Below are positions 10,601 to 21,552 of a DNA stretch of 64,000 nucleotides, piece after piece. The notes under the pieces were generated by a model that saw only the letters and a list, made by a program, of their open reading frames with translations, searched no databases and had not been told where the DNA came from. The DNA comes from Mastigias papua (lineage: Eukaryota > Cnidaria > Scyphozoa > Rhizostomeae > Mastigiidae). A program made the translations under genes and the position numbers. Position 1 is the stretch's first letter. Each line of letters starts with the position of its first letter. The DNA is taken from positions 8,308,493-8,372,492 of the forward strand of contig OZ025272.1 of the NCBI GenBank assembly GCA_964019165.1, read 5' to 3'.

Positions 10601-13600
10601 TTTCGCGGGAATTAACTGTCGCGAATTGCTGGATGAGTAACATTTTTTGGTTCCTTCTTTCCACGAAAGCAGAATCTTAAACAAAACCAAATAAAACTTT
10701 ACGACAATTGAAAATGTGTGAGCTCACTGATATTTTAAACCAGACTATTGGCAATCAAGAAAGGATATCACAATCTGATTATGAGAGTCCGTTAGGTAGA
10801 AAAATGAAGCTTTTAAAATCACCAAAAACAATTACAACGATACATGGTTTTTTATAAGTAGATTTGGCTCCAGTTTCAGTTTGGAGTTTCTTATTTCTCA
10901 GGTTTTCTTATTTGTCCAGACTACATTACAGAAAGTGGTATTAATGCCGTTGAACTAGTTCTGTTATATTATGTGTGTTTAATCTTATGTGTGTTTTATT
11001 TCTCCAATGGAAGCAACTATGGTGTGTCATATGTTATCAATTATTCCCACAATTATTTTTGGTTTTGAAATGCAACTCTGATTGATGCAGACACGATAAA
11101 AGAGACACGTTGCTTTCAAAAATTGTCTTTGAAGTTCGTATTTTGTACCTGACGGACCCACGCAATTTTTAACAAATTCAAGAAGTATGCTGAAATTTCC
11201 CTGAAAAATGTAAAAGTCGCGGGAACTAACTGTCACGAAAGGGCCAAAAACGATCTTTCGCTGAAGAAACTGTCGCGAAAGTCGCGAGATTTATCTCGCG
11301 ACAGTTAATTCCCGCGACAGCTTCTTCCCGCGACAGCTTCTTCCCGCGACAGTTTCTTCCTTTAAAGTATGCTACATGCTTTTATATGATGCAACTTATA
11401 GAAGAATTTTCGCTATAACAATTCACAAAGTTGAAAAAATGTTCACCAAAAAAGTCACTAGATTATCACCATACATGTTTTTGCTGAATTCTAAAAAACT
11501 AGGCAGCTACCCTTATCAATTACCATGCCTCATGTGGTTTAGAAAACAAGATGGAGAATTCTTTCTAGGGCTGGAAGAGCCACTTGTATCTCCTTGCTTC
11601 TCCCATTTGTCACTAGCTATATGGTGCTATTTTTGGATCGTCAACATTATACTGAAAATATTGAAAAATCTGGATGTCTTTTAAATCTGGTATTAGTCTG
11701 CATTTGATATTATGTTTTTGCATCTAAGACAAATTAATCAACCAATCTTGTGGTCCTTATAGGGGCATCGTATTGAAATGAAGTCGCTCCCAACATAGCA
11801 AGACTCTACTTTCTACCAGCAACACGAAATAAAGCAGCATGATTTACTAAGTGAGATGTGAAGAATTCCCATATTGATTTTCTTGTGATTGTTGTTTTCA
11901 TGACTATATACGTGAAAGAGAAGATATATGCTTGAGGAACATAATAATAATGACAGACAGAACTATTTTTTCAATGTTCACTAATAAATAATTATTCAAA
12001 TTCTAAACTTAATATCAGTGAATAAATGGCTTATGTGCTAGAACAATATGAGCTCTTTATTTTCATTTTCCATGCTATGAAATTTATTTTGAATACTTTC
12101 TAATATGGTTTAGCTGCCTAGAAACACCGTGCTAGATTTTGCTCCCGTATCAACCAAGCTTTTTTAATAATAAAGTTCGCAGGTAGATCTTCTGCGGATT
12201 AGGAAGCGTGACCTGTTTCAATTTTAAATGCTGCTTGTTATTGTGTTGGAAAGTTAAGTTTTATTTTCGAGCCACAAATTATCAATACTTGTATAGTTTC
12301 AAACCAGAAAATTGCTGAAATTTTTAGTCAATAATCAAGACTTTGAATTTCAAAGAATCAGATAAGCTGAAGTATGATGAACAAACAAGTATGCAGTGCG
12401 TTATGAAGCAATAGCCCTATGTGGCTGTTTCTTGACACTTCGAATGGCGGTTTTCTTTGATTTATTTCATGCAGTTTTCTAAAATCATGTTATTGGCTAT
12501 TGCTCCAGCTTTGAGCTTTATGCTAGAGCTCAAAATCCAAGGGGCACATAATTTCATTACCTGTACATGCCCCAGTTCTATTCATCATAAGAAGTATTAT
12601 CTCTTCTCTCCATCGCTTTTCGGGCTAACATCATTATGGCTTCGAAGCATTGAAGACAAATACTTAAGTAAAAAATGTTCTACGGTACGACTAATTGAGT
12701 TTGTGAAACCATTGCATGTACAGGCACAACTTGCACTTGCGGAAATTTATTTTCGACTTGATTTTTAGTTTCGATTTTCCAAGATCCGTGCAGGGAAGAA
12801 GCTTTGTTAACTTCTAGATGGCAGCATTTAAAAATATCCTGCCTCGTTGGACCCAACCATGATTGGCCCCTTTACGTCAAAGAAGCTATCAGTCTCTGAT
12901 CTGCGCACGCAGGGTGCCGTTTCCAGGTAAATATATTTTCATCATAAATCACTGTAAAAATAGCATTTGCATATGGCTAACTCAAAATTTTTGATGATGT
13001 TATAGCTTATTCTTAGATCTCTGTATAATGAAGAATAAGAGTAAAAGAGAACAATATGTAAATAGTTTATAATAGTACAAATATATTTTATAGATGAATG
13101 AGGGCAACAATATATCACTAGCTAGCCCCGGCATCGACGCTTAGAGGGTCGGTCCCAAGCATCCTTCTAAACCAAAGCAAGTTTTGAATTGTCTCCATTG
13201 CTATATTGACAATATTCAGTGTTGATGCATTTTGGGCTAGGCTATCGCTCCTTGAAACAAACAAAATATTCATATAAATGGTCATTCTGGGAGAACTGTC
13301 GAAACTTTCACTTTATTATTTATGGCTGCTTAATGGATTAAACAACATAATATAACACGTAAATAGCAAGTATATAAGGAACATTCTTAAATTTTGATAT
13401 TTCCGCTTCTATTTGAAGAGCATGTTATTTCCAGTGCATCTTCCATTTTGTTATACTTCAGATAATGCTTAAAGTTTAGCTAACACCAGGGATTTAATAT
13501 GTAGCTGCCATTTAGTATGAAGGTATTGAAAATAATTAATAGCCAAAAAGGAAAACCAAAATACCAGACTAGATCTAGCAATGTTGGCCTGTTAAGCAGT

Positions 13601-13993
13601 GCAGAGGCATGTTCAACAGCAGGCAATTGTTAAGAAACTTTGAACCCGCAAAATGTCTAGTAATTCTGATAGAAGTCTTAAGTCGTATTTCTAAAATACA
13701 TATAACAGCTGTTGACAAAATGCAAGACAGAGAAGTAAGCTTTTTTAATAGCATGCATGGTCTGGTAGTATATTTATGATGGAACGATACCATTCTCGGC
13801 ACTATGATATACGATAAGTGACAGTAAACTTTGTTCAATGTATGCAAATTAAAAGATACACGGGACGCTAAGCTGTAAACGCCAACATTTTCAGTTATAG
13901 AAGAAAAATTAAGTATCCTTATACTCACACAGAACAGGAAGCGAATGTGAAGCACTGAAGCAGCAAAATGGAAATTAGAGCACTTGCAGCCAT
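7411..13993 (-). CDS. Cys-loop (pentameric) ligand-gated ion channel, 5' part: exons 1-4
   Basis: Four minus-strand exons (13,993-13,929; 9,334-9,273; 7,942-7,875; 7,631-7,411) join with compatible phases into 138 residues with no stop. Residues 1-19 are a signal peptide (MAASALISILLLQCFTFA). A Cys-rich stretch follows (CSVCSGVKC), then YDRRLSPKHDKPLEVELGIF, the typical N-terminal helix and first strand, ESFGEVDVVQM (usual form SFGSVxEVNM), SWTDHRL (WxDxRL, W77), and LIWLPDLYCIN (WxPD, W101-D104), ending at DGTVYMSF. Order and spacing fit the GABA-A/glycine/nicotinic superfamily extracellular domain. The first half of the agonist-binding domain is present. The Cys-loop, TM1-TM4 and C-terminus are not, and probably lie left of the window. 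Transmitter and ion selectivity cannot be told. Unusual are the extra cysteines at 20, 23, 28 and at 107/110 inside the WLPDLYCINC block. Confidence 0.88.
7875..7942 (-). CDS. Cys-loop receptor exon 3
   Basis: The acceptor is TTTCTCAG and the donor ATG|GTATGTAT. The 68-nt exon completes GAT (D) across the splice, then encodes KPLEVELGIFVESFGEVDVV plus QM. A short exon with this content and length is typical of metazoan Cys-loop receptor genes. Confidence 0.92.
8259..8804. mobile_element. Short TA-flanked inverted-repeat element (pogo/Tigger-like deletion derivative) in intron 2
   Basis: Left end TA|CCGTAAAAGCTCTATTAATC and right end (reverse complement) TA|TCCCGAAAGCTCTATTAAGC form imperfect inverted repeats with TA on both sides. 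G-run subterminal copies (gggggcttattaa-type) occur several times near both ends. A minus-strand coding tail survives inside (8,457-8,582). TA duplication and an acidic transposase C-terminus fit the Tc1/mariner-pogo group. The specific family is inferred. Confidence 0.65.
8457..8582 (-). pseudogene. Remnant transposase C-terminus (acidic tail)
   Basis: The minus strand reads 41 codons and a stop: LEDTDVDPFEEITEDKVSLE, then PELTMDPDNPDEDED and VVTD. Acid-rich tails ending this way are usual in DDE_1/pogo-type transposases. Upstream the frame is broken by stops, so only the tail survives. Confidence 0.5.
9273..9334 (-). CDS. Cys-loop receptor exon 2
   Basis: The acceptor is TTTCTTTTGCAG and the donor G|GTAAATAT. 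The 62-nt exon has an incoming C completing GTC and an outgoing G. It encodes CSGVKCLLPSDYDRRLSPKH, the mature N-terminus with the familiar LLPxxYDxRLxP block of Cys-loop receptors. Confidence 0.88.
10493..11367. mobile_element. 875-bp TIR element with repeated CTGTCGCGGGAA-type units, in intron 1
   Basis: The ends are inverted repeats starting CTTTAAAGGAAGAAACT on each side and flanked by TA. The first 44 bp of the arms differ at about five positions, always A on the left arm against G on the right. Subterminal regions carry many copies of a GC-rich motif (AACTGTCGCGGGAA, AGAAGCTGTCGCGGGAA and variants), some inverted. At 11,284-11,305 the motif forms its own small hairpin (gtcgcgagattt...ctcgcgac). 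No transposase coding is seen, so it is a non-autonomous, MITE-like element. It sits between receptor exons 1 and 2. Confidence 0.75.
11368..13928. other. Receptor intron 1, remainder
   Basis: AT-rich and without supported features. A plus-strand candidate at 12,860-12,927 ends at a possible donor (TCCAG|GTAAAT) but has no other support. The 103-aa ORF at 12,457-12,768 has no recognisable motif. Confidence 0.5.
13929..13993 (-). CDS. Cys-loop receptor exon 1 (signal peptide)
   Basis: ATG at 13,993-13,991 opens 21 codons plus two bases (65 nt): MAASALISILLLQCFTFASC+S. A strong donor GTGAGTAT follows at 13,928. The hydrophobic core and small residues before the cysteines are a typical secretory signal. 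A longer overlapping minus ORF (13,575-14,060) is in another frame and ignores this donor. Confidence 0.8.
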
Positions 13994-15751
13994 TATTCTT
14001 TCTGCCGACACTCCTCCTTGCAATAATATGAAGTAAACTTGCTCTGATATCAGCATGCATTTATGTTTAAGTAGGACGGGGGTCTGCAATGTCAACTAGA
14101 GCTTGGAGCCATTGTTCTAAGTTTCTAAGTGTCAAGTAGCTATCACGAATAGTAGAAGGCAACGCTATCACTAAGCTACTTCCAAAGTTTCCTAATAAGG
14201 TGCAGTTGACTATTCATAAATTGATAATCTTCAGTGCTCCCCGGTATAATACTTGAACCTGTATGCATCAAAGAGCATATTAATGCAACAAATGTGAAGC
14301 CCAGTCATTGCCAAATTATCGAAAGAGAGAAAAGCCAACAAATGAAAGATTCAAATTTGTGGGGCATTAGCAGCATTGGTATTGTAGATGTTTGTAAAAT
14401 ATTCTGTCACGAATATTGTAGAAGTAATGGACAACTGATGAATAAATAAGTTTGACATAAGCATTCTTTGAATTTCTAATCCAGTGCCTTTTCTACGGAT
14501 GAGTAGCTTCCTACTGGTAATAAATCTTTTGTGCAGTTTTTGCCTTCATACCGTGGGAAATAACGAAATATCATTTAATTTAAGTTAAGTAAATATGAGA
14601 AAATTACCGAAATGCTCTTCATTGCCGTAAAGCAGGTCAATCTATGCAAAAGATAACGTGAAGTCGTAATTATATTGCCATATCAACAGGTAGTTGCAAT
14701 AATACAAGGTTAATACTGGGATTTGCCGAGGTAGGTAGGGGTGGGCGTGTCAAATCCTCCCTTTTGCAGAAGTCGTCATCATCGCTTGTTTTTGGCTCAT
14801 TGACAAAAGTTAGCATAATGATCATGACTTGTCGGTAGTTATGGTGTCTTGTCAATAACCATGTTGCTTTATTCAAGCCCCTTGGTGAAATTCTCTAACG
14901 ATATCCTCCTATTCAAAAGTCTTTCGGCGAGCCACTGAGTTCATAAAGTTAGTAGAAGTCGAGATGATATAAGTATCATTCACAGGGATAGCATTGAAAG
15001 TTAGAATTGTAGTGACGCTTGGACTTTTGGCAATTCTTATTCTAAAAATGAATGGTTTCAATTGGTAGAAGTGCATTATAGGTCTTATCTAATCCACCTA
15101 TAAATGTTCAAGTGAAAGTATTCAATAGAATTTGCAATGATAAATTGAAACTTAAAGCGAATAGAGAAGTGCTTGTAACGTGATAAAGAGCAAAATCTAC
15201 TTGAAGTATAAGTATGCTATAATGGGTAACTTACATATTACATATAAATTTGTCCGTAGATTATGATATCAATAAATACTCACTGAACCCAAAACCCTTT
15301 ACTAACTATTACAAACTTTACTACAGGCATAAAAAATAGAAAGCCCTTTCTGAGTTTGCTCTATATACAAGATTCCACACGTTTTTATAAATTGATAAGA
15401 AATATTGGTCTTGGAGCAAGCATTCTAAGCTATGTTTAGGGACTTTTGTAATTTCGTAGAGTAACAAGCAAAGATATGGAAGAAAGTGGGTGTAACTCCA
15501 GCTCCTTTATACTTCTTTTGGCAAAGAGCGCTAAGCCACAATTTCGATTTCTTCCAATTTCCACATAATTGTGCGAAATGCAATCAGTTCTATTCTTCAA
15601 TTACATTTAATGCATGGGTTGGGTTTTTGATTTAAGGGTGAAGTAACTTACATAATTCAGGATCCGTAACAAATAAATGATGAAGATGTGAGGAATGCAT
15701 ATTAAATACTAACATTCAAGGTAGGGAATACGGAAAGGTACATGGCAACAG
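13994..15751. other. 5' flank of the Cys-loop receptor gene, no confirmed gene
   Basis: Sequence upstream of the receptor start codon must contain its promoter and 5' UTR, but no TATA box or initiator stands out. No exon of another gene could be supported. Confidence 0.4.
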
Positions 15752-15929
15752 CATAGCAGCCAAATGTTTGAGACCCATGTCAAGTCTATTTACTCCCAGC
15801 CTAATTGACCAATCATAATGCAGGATTCTGACCACACATATTAATGCTAGGCCCATTCTGCATGATGATTGGTCAATTAGGTTGGGAGAAAATAGGCCTG
15901 ACAGGGCTCTCAAACATTTGACGGCTATG
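15752..15929. repeat. Inverted repeat, about 72-nt arms, 34-nt spacer (foldback/MITE-like)
   Basis: Left arm 15,752-15,823 and right arm 15,858-15,929 are near reverse complements. Shared blocks include catagc, caaatgtttgag, ctaattgaccaatcat and atgcag. Arms are diverged at roughly ten positions. No coding content. Probably an old foldback or MITE copy. Confidence 0.8.
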
Positions 15930-17139
15930 ATCATGGCAACTTAAATGGACACTCATCCAGCTTGCAAGAAAACTTGAATTTTGAAATCACACGGCGGTGC
16001 TGTCTCTCAAAAATTTGTTAGGAACTGCAGCTTTATTAGAAATAAAGGATATGACTATGATGTAAGAAGATTCTGATTATGATATGCATTTCGTATCAAT
16101 TTAAAAGAACTAAATATCAAATGCAAACAACACAAGGCTGAAATACGAAACCAAGCCTTAATAGGGAGTCAATGGAGGAGAGTGGAGTTAGAGAATCTAT
16201 TACAAAGATGGGCCGTCTCAGAGAATAAACATGCCTTCATTTGTCAGGAGATCAAAGTTGTCACTTACTCAGAGATTCCATGGATAAGGGGGGGGGGGGA
16301 TTGAGAATGCATTGCTGCATACAAGGAAAGAACTATTGTTGGTCTTGGAGCCCTATAGGATTATTCAAAAATGTTCCCTGCAGTATACAGCTATGTATAG
16401 AATACTTTTCTCATAATATAGGATATGTCTAGCCTGCAAACTGATAACAGTAGATTACGTAGGATCATAAGAGGTGAAGATGGGTGCTCATTCCGGTGAC
16501 GAATAGATAATCTACCATCTATAACCAAGGTAAAAGTTTCTGATAAACCGTTTGCACCTAGATGTCAGTTGTGAACAGAATGAAGACCAGAACAATCCAT
16601 GCATGGAAAAATTAGATAAATAGCATAGTTTACATTTTAAATGTGCTAATCAGGGGTAGGTAAATCCGTATGAAGACCTGTACACATTACGTTTAAAATC
16701 TAGAAGCTTGGCATTTAACTATTTTTTGAGCACTGGGAAGATTTTCATTGCTTAGCTTAACCATAAAATGCAATTTATTATTACATCGAGTAAGATTCTG
16801 AAGAAAATCATCAACCTGGTCCTATTCACTTGGTCATTAGTTTTGAAAAGAATAAAATATATTGTCAAAATAATATCTATAAAAGTTAGGCTTGTTGTAG
16901 AAGGGCAATTACTGCTTCAATGGCAAAGCATAAAAAGATTGGTAAAAAATGGAAAGATCATCAGTTTGGTTGTATAACTAATCAGTAATGGTACATTTGC
17001 ATTTCACTAAACATCAAGCAAAACAAAATGCTTGCTCACTTGACTACCATGTTGGGTCGGGTAACATCGATGATTTCGGTATTAAGTGAAATTTGAAACC
17101 AGATAATAACGATATAGTATGCACCTTAGGAAGACCCCC
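15930..17139. other. Non-coding stretch
   Basis: No exon supported. Contains a poly-G run near 16,270-16,281, otherwise AT-rich unique-looking sequence. Confidence 0.5.
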
Positions 17140-17760
17140 TTTTCGGGTTGATTGATTGATTTCAAATATTTGAGGAGAGTTGCCCTTCGGCATTGCTTAT
17201 AGTCAAGGGGCCTTCCTATTAAAAACTTACACAATTAGATTAAATTAATATAAAAGAATAAAGCATTACCTAATACAAACTTAGAGAATTAGATTAAAAG
17301 ACTAATATGCTACCTAATACCGTAATCCAATTTATCAAAAAGCATTTTGCTGTGCATAATTAATAGAGAAGGTCTATAAGTAAAATTTAAAATCACGAGG
17401 TGGCTATTGCTTGCTTGTATTTGATAGGCAAGCTATTCCATGATTTCGCAAACCCCCCCACCCTGTAGGAAAAAGCATTTAAAGTAATTTAATGTTCTCT
17501 TTTGGGGAAGCTGTAGACCAATGGCAGTATTGTGGGGGTTGTGCTAAGTATGCGGGCAGAGTTTTATGAATAAATCAATCATATACTGCGGAGCAAGCCC
17601 ATTTATAGATTTAAAAATAATCAATTCTGAATCATGAGCTATGAGTTTCAAAATTATTTTCCAGTCCAACTTATCTACTATATGAGGGGCATCCAAACTG
17701 CTGTTTGCTATAATTCTTTCAATTCGGTGTTGCATTTTTTGCAAGTGCCTTTTTCAGTTA
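17140..17760 (-). mobile_element. LINE 3' fragment (RT C-terminal, degenerate)
   Basis: Minus-strand translation gives MQKMQHRIERIIANSSLDAP, then DKLDWKIILKLIAHDSELII and FKSINGLAPQYMIDLF. This is the standard LINE post-RT block (QxRxxRxI...LxWxxL...KxxNGLAPxYLxxLF). Further 3' are FAKSWNSLPIKYKQ-like remains with stops, then a 3' UTR ending in AATC repeats near 17,147-17,162. The copy is 5'-truncated and dead. Confidence 0.75.
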
Positions 17761-17997
17761 CACCACAGCAGCCCCACACAGAACAGCATTAACGAAAATG
17801 AGGTTCCTGCGCATAGTTTAAGTAAAGTTTCTAAAGGCAAGATGGAACTAGCATATTTTCAGGAACCAACCGCTTTATAAACTTTAGAGGAAAGAACGGT
17901 GAATTTTTATTTCCAATCTAAAGAATTTTCAATTCCATTATGGCACGAAAAAGCGGATACGTTCTTTTAGCATACTGAAAGCTTTTTCGTCCGACAT

Positions 17998-18165
17998 TCG
18001 TCAGAGTATGAAGCGTCGGATAACGACCGAAAGGTGAACCGAAATATATAGCCAGATGTGGGTACACGTTATATGATGAATAATGTGTCTATCACGTGTA
18101 CCCGCATCGGGCTATATATTTCGGTTCACCTTTCGGTCGTTATCCGACGTTTCATACTCTAACGA
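17998..18165. repeat. Long hairpin: 72-nt inverted repeat arms, 24-nt loop
   Basis: Left arm 17,998-18,069 and right arm 18,094-18,165 are reverse complements with four mismatches in 72 positions. Arms contain cgtcggataacgaccgaaag and gtgaaccgaaatatatagcc. They are more GC-rich than the flanks. The loop (18,070-18,093) is AT-rich. No coding sequence. It could be a foldback element, a cruciform-forming site or the template of a hairpin RNA. Confidence 0.92.
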
Positions 18166-18359
18166 GCGTGTTCTGTAGTACCAACAGACTTTTCACGAAT
18201 TTTCAGTTTGTAAACCAAGATACTTGATTGTATCAACAACTTCTAAGTCGTGATCCCTGACTTTTTGTGTGAGAGTTTTGGCTTTAGATTCTTCAATACC
18301 ATATGCTACTGGTTTGTGGAAATGAGCATTGATGGAGTTTTCGTTGCGGGGGCAGTTTT

Positions 18360-18640
18360 TACCCATTAAAATATAATCTCGTTATAACGCACTCGGTTAT
18401 AACTTAATTTTGAATGTCATATACCGTAGTGGTGGGTCCAGGTAAAAAGTGCATACGAATCCTTGTAATACTATCCCAAATATAGCATACTCGGTTATTG
18501 CGTGCATTCGGTTATTACGTACATTCGGTTATTACGTATTTTCGTTTAGTGTGTACTTTCGGTTATTACGTACTTTCCGCTATACCGTACTCTTTCATGA
18601 TCCCCCAATACCTCCAATACAAATTCCCTCGGTTACAAAG
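18360..18640. mobile_element. Pogo/Tigger-like terminal region with 17-bp tandem repeats
   Basis: Begins with aaaatataatctcgttataa followed by cgcactcggttataac, which resembles termini of pogo/Tigger-type elements (TCGTTATAACG/TCGGTTATAAC). A 17-bp array follows at 18,489-18,590. I could not find the opposite end, so it is a solo fragment or MITE. The family call is by resemblance. Confidence 0.45.
18489..18590 (+). repeat. Six 17-bp tandem units (attcggttattacgtac)
   Basis: Exactly six contiguous 17-bp units; the core tcggttattacgtac is conserved in most, and units 4 and 6 are most diverged. Probably subterminal repeats of a DNA transposon. Confidence 0.85.
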
Positions 18641-19139
18641 TACTTTGTGGGTTTCTTGTGTGTTACCCTTTATGGGTCCGTCGCATGAATCATTGACATC
18701 ATTTGCGACCCATTATTGATTCATAGCTGCTTTACTAAAGAAGCGGATCAATAATTGCTGTGTGAGTCCACTCCTATGTCTAGTAATCTCACATTAGCAT
18801 TATTTTTATGTGTACCATCTCAATAATAGCAAAAATTCCACAAAAATTGATATTCACATCTGAAAATTTACCCTACGTCGTAGAGAAAATAAAAAATTTA
18901 ATTAAAATTGAAGCAAATTTACGTTCGGTTAGGGGGACTATTTGAAAGCATGTTAAAGACTTCTTTAAACTTTGCAGGAACTATTCATGAACTTTGTAAT
19001 AACTATTCATCAGCATTGCAACTATAAGCGCTCTATTCATAAAAATATTGTTTAATCTTTTAAATCTTTTAGCTTTTTTTAAAGCGAAGAATCTTATCAG
19101 CAGCGTCTTTACTTAAGGCATTTCAGGCTCAAGAAGTGG

Positions 19140-20060
19140 TATAAGTGACTGCAATGGATACATCATTCTATGCCTTTTTGCAATCCTTGTCTATATCTTT
19201 TTACCCATTCTGTAGCCTACTTCGGATACAAACTACCAAATCAGTCGGTCCCGTGAAGTGCGATATAGTAAGATTATAATATGACCATTTTCTAGCTTTT
19301 CCAGATTGCTATTAATAACCTCATTAAGTTGATTGATATCTAGTGATTTATGTCATAAAGTTGTAGTATCAGCATACTTGGAAACATATTAGTCGAGCAC
19401 AGCTTAAGGGAGATCGTCGATATAACTGATGAATTATATGGGACCTATGCATGATCCTTGGGGTATGCCGATATTAATACTATTGATTTCGAAATCAATT
19501 CCCTTGATTCTGCAAAGTTGTTGCCAGTTAGATTAATTGGATTGAAACCAGACTAGATCACGTTAATGTATGATTTAGCAATTGAGTTTATGGCACATGA
19601 TATAACAGTTGACAGTGTCAGAAGACCTTCTAAGGTCAATGAATACTAATCCCACTAGTCTTCCTATGCCTAGCCCACTGTATCAGTCATTGGTATGTTT
19701 ACGCAAGCATGTTAACGTTAAATGTAGGCGTCGAAAGTCAGATTGATTAGAGGAAAGAATATTTTTGGCATCCATGTACTGGTGCAACTGGTCGGCAATA
19801 GGCTTTTCAAAAAGCCTGGAGATGACTGGAAATATAGATATAGGACGGAAGATTGATTTGTTTGACCTAACCCCCAATTAAAAATAGGAGTAGCCCTTGC
19901 TAATTTCGATAGGCTTGGGAACTGGCTTGTTTCGATTAAAGTATTGTACGAGATGGCTAAGGAGTCTGTATTAAAGGCAAGGCCATTGGTACAAATCGAA
20001 TGCTACTTTACACAATATAGTGAACTTAGAAGGTCAATTCAACTTCACAGAGGTATTTAG
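19140..20060 (-). mobile_element. LINE reverse-transcriptase fragment (degenerate)
   Basis: The minus strand shows RT motifs in order with frameshifts and stops: KLARATPIF, then FRPISIFPVISRLFEKPIAD, SSNQSDFRRLHLTLTCLRKH, then GIPQGSCIGP and YIDDLP, then YADTTTL with LDINQLNEVINSNLEKLE. These are RT palm motifs 0/1, the GxPQGSxLGP block and a YADD-equivalent (now YADT). Dead copy. Confidence 0.8.
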
Positions 20061-21552
20061 GCTAGTTTAGAGCAACAGATCCAATCGCTTTCATCAGGAC
20101 ACATAATGTAAGATTTTCATTTGTACTTAAGTGTCTAAGCACTTTAATTTTAAGCGATTCTTATACTAGACAAAATCTTGAAGATTCAAAGCTGTAGCTG
20201 TAACATAATCAACAGAGCAGTACAGGTTGTTAAGATTAACCTTCATAGGACTGAAGCCAGTTTCTCAGATGCATTGGGGTATGAATGATAACCTGGTATT
20301 GTGCAGCGATGATCAAATAGAAATGACACAAGCCAATAAAAATCCTTTTGATATTGACAACAGTACTTCTTCTGTTGGTCACCTCTCATCTTCTGGGATC
20401 CTCGGATACCTTGAACATAATCCATAAAGCCAATATCAACTTGATTTCCTTCCAAACAAAGTCCTGCTGATCCTTATACGCTGTCCAGGGATAGTATCTC
20501 CAATTTCACCCTTTCCATTTCTATTCTTTTTAAGGCCTTTTTTCGTATTTTAAGTTCGTGCCCATTGCATTTGAAATGTATCTCTTCCACAGCGTTTCAA
20601 CTAGTACAGTCGTTTCAAATTTCATAAACCACATTTCCAATGAAAGTCATATTGGTGAGGCAACATAGGATTGGTGTGAATCGCATAGGATAATCGGAAC
20701 TGTCAAGGAATTATGAGTGTTCCGCATGGATTTGTCAAAATTAAAGTCCTTGTCTGTCTTATCTTGTGGGCTCTACTTAATAATATTGCACTCTGTCGTT
20801 TAGTCCAAGTTTCCTCCAAACCAATGACACAAGCAGATATGCAGGTTGTGCACATATTTTGAACTAATGCCGGGTATAAAGATCATTAGTTTTTTGCATA
20901 TAACTGAATATACTTTGCTATGAACACAGTGGGTAGGCACAATTTATGATAAAAAACCGGATTTATGGTAAAGCTAGTATATTGGGTAGTTTTGTTGTAA
21001 ACATTTAACAGCTATGTTCTCAGTCATGACTGTGTCTATTGGAGAACTCTCCCTGAACGTTATAACATATCCCTTCAACGGTAGATAGGCCTTCTTCTTT
21101 ATCTGCAATATCAGCATCTGATGTTGGCAACTGATACCTAGAACATTTCTTGGTTGAATTCCACGACTGTTCAACCAATGAGTAGTGATGCTACATTATC
21201 ATCTAGCTTGCTGCAATTTGTCATTCAGATTGATAATCTGTCTACTCTTGATTCAATGGATTTTTGGCCTCTGTCAGCTATTTCACTTCTAATTGCTATT
21301 GATACTCATGACTTTCATTTTTATTTTTTATAGTGAAGTGATTTCTGTACGGTCATGTAATGCTTCATAGATGCAATAGAACCTCAGTTCTAGTCGAGCA
21401 TCTTTATCCCTATTCTCATCCATTCAAGGTCATTTTTGCAGTCTTTAGCCTTACACTAGTTACTTTTCTGTTATTTGTCTACCTTTTGCTCCATTTTGTG
21501 AATATCTATATTAATCTGAAGTGTCCTAGTGTGTCATTGGCTCTGAGGGTTT
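20061..21552. other. Non-coding stretch 3' of the first IL-17-like exon
   Basis: No exon supported. Should include the 3' UTR and polyadenylation site of the minus-strand gene at 21,553-22,035, but no site could be assigned with confidence. Confidence 0.45.

Noticed and set aside
12860..12927. Possible plus exon MIGPFTSKKLSVSDLRTQG ending at CAG|GTAAAT
   Set aside because: Short, unsupported, and shares small blocks with other interspersed sequence near 22,735.
13575..14060. 161-codon minus ORF
   Set aside because: It overlaps receptor exon 1 in another frame and runs through its strong donor at 13,928. No motif of its own.
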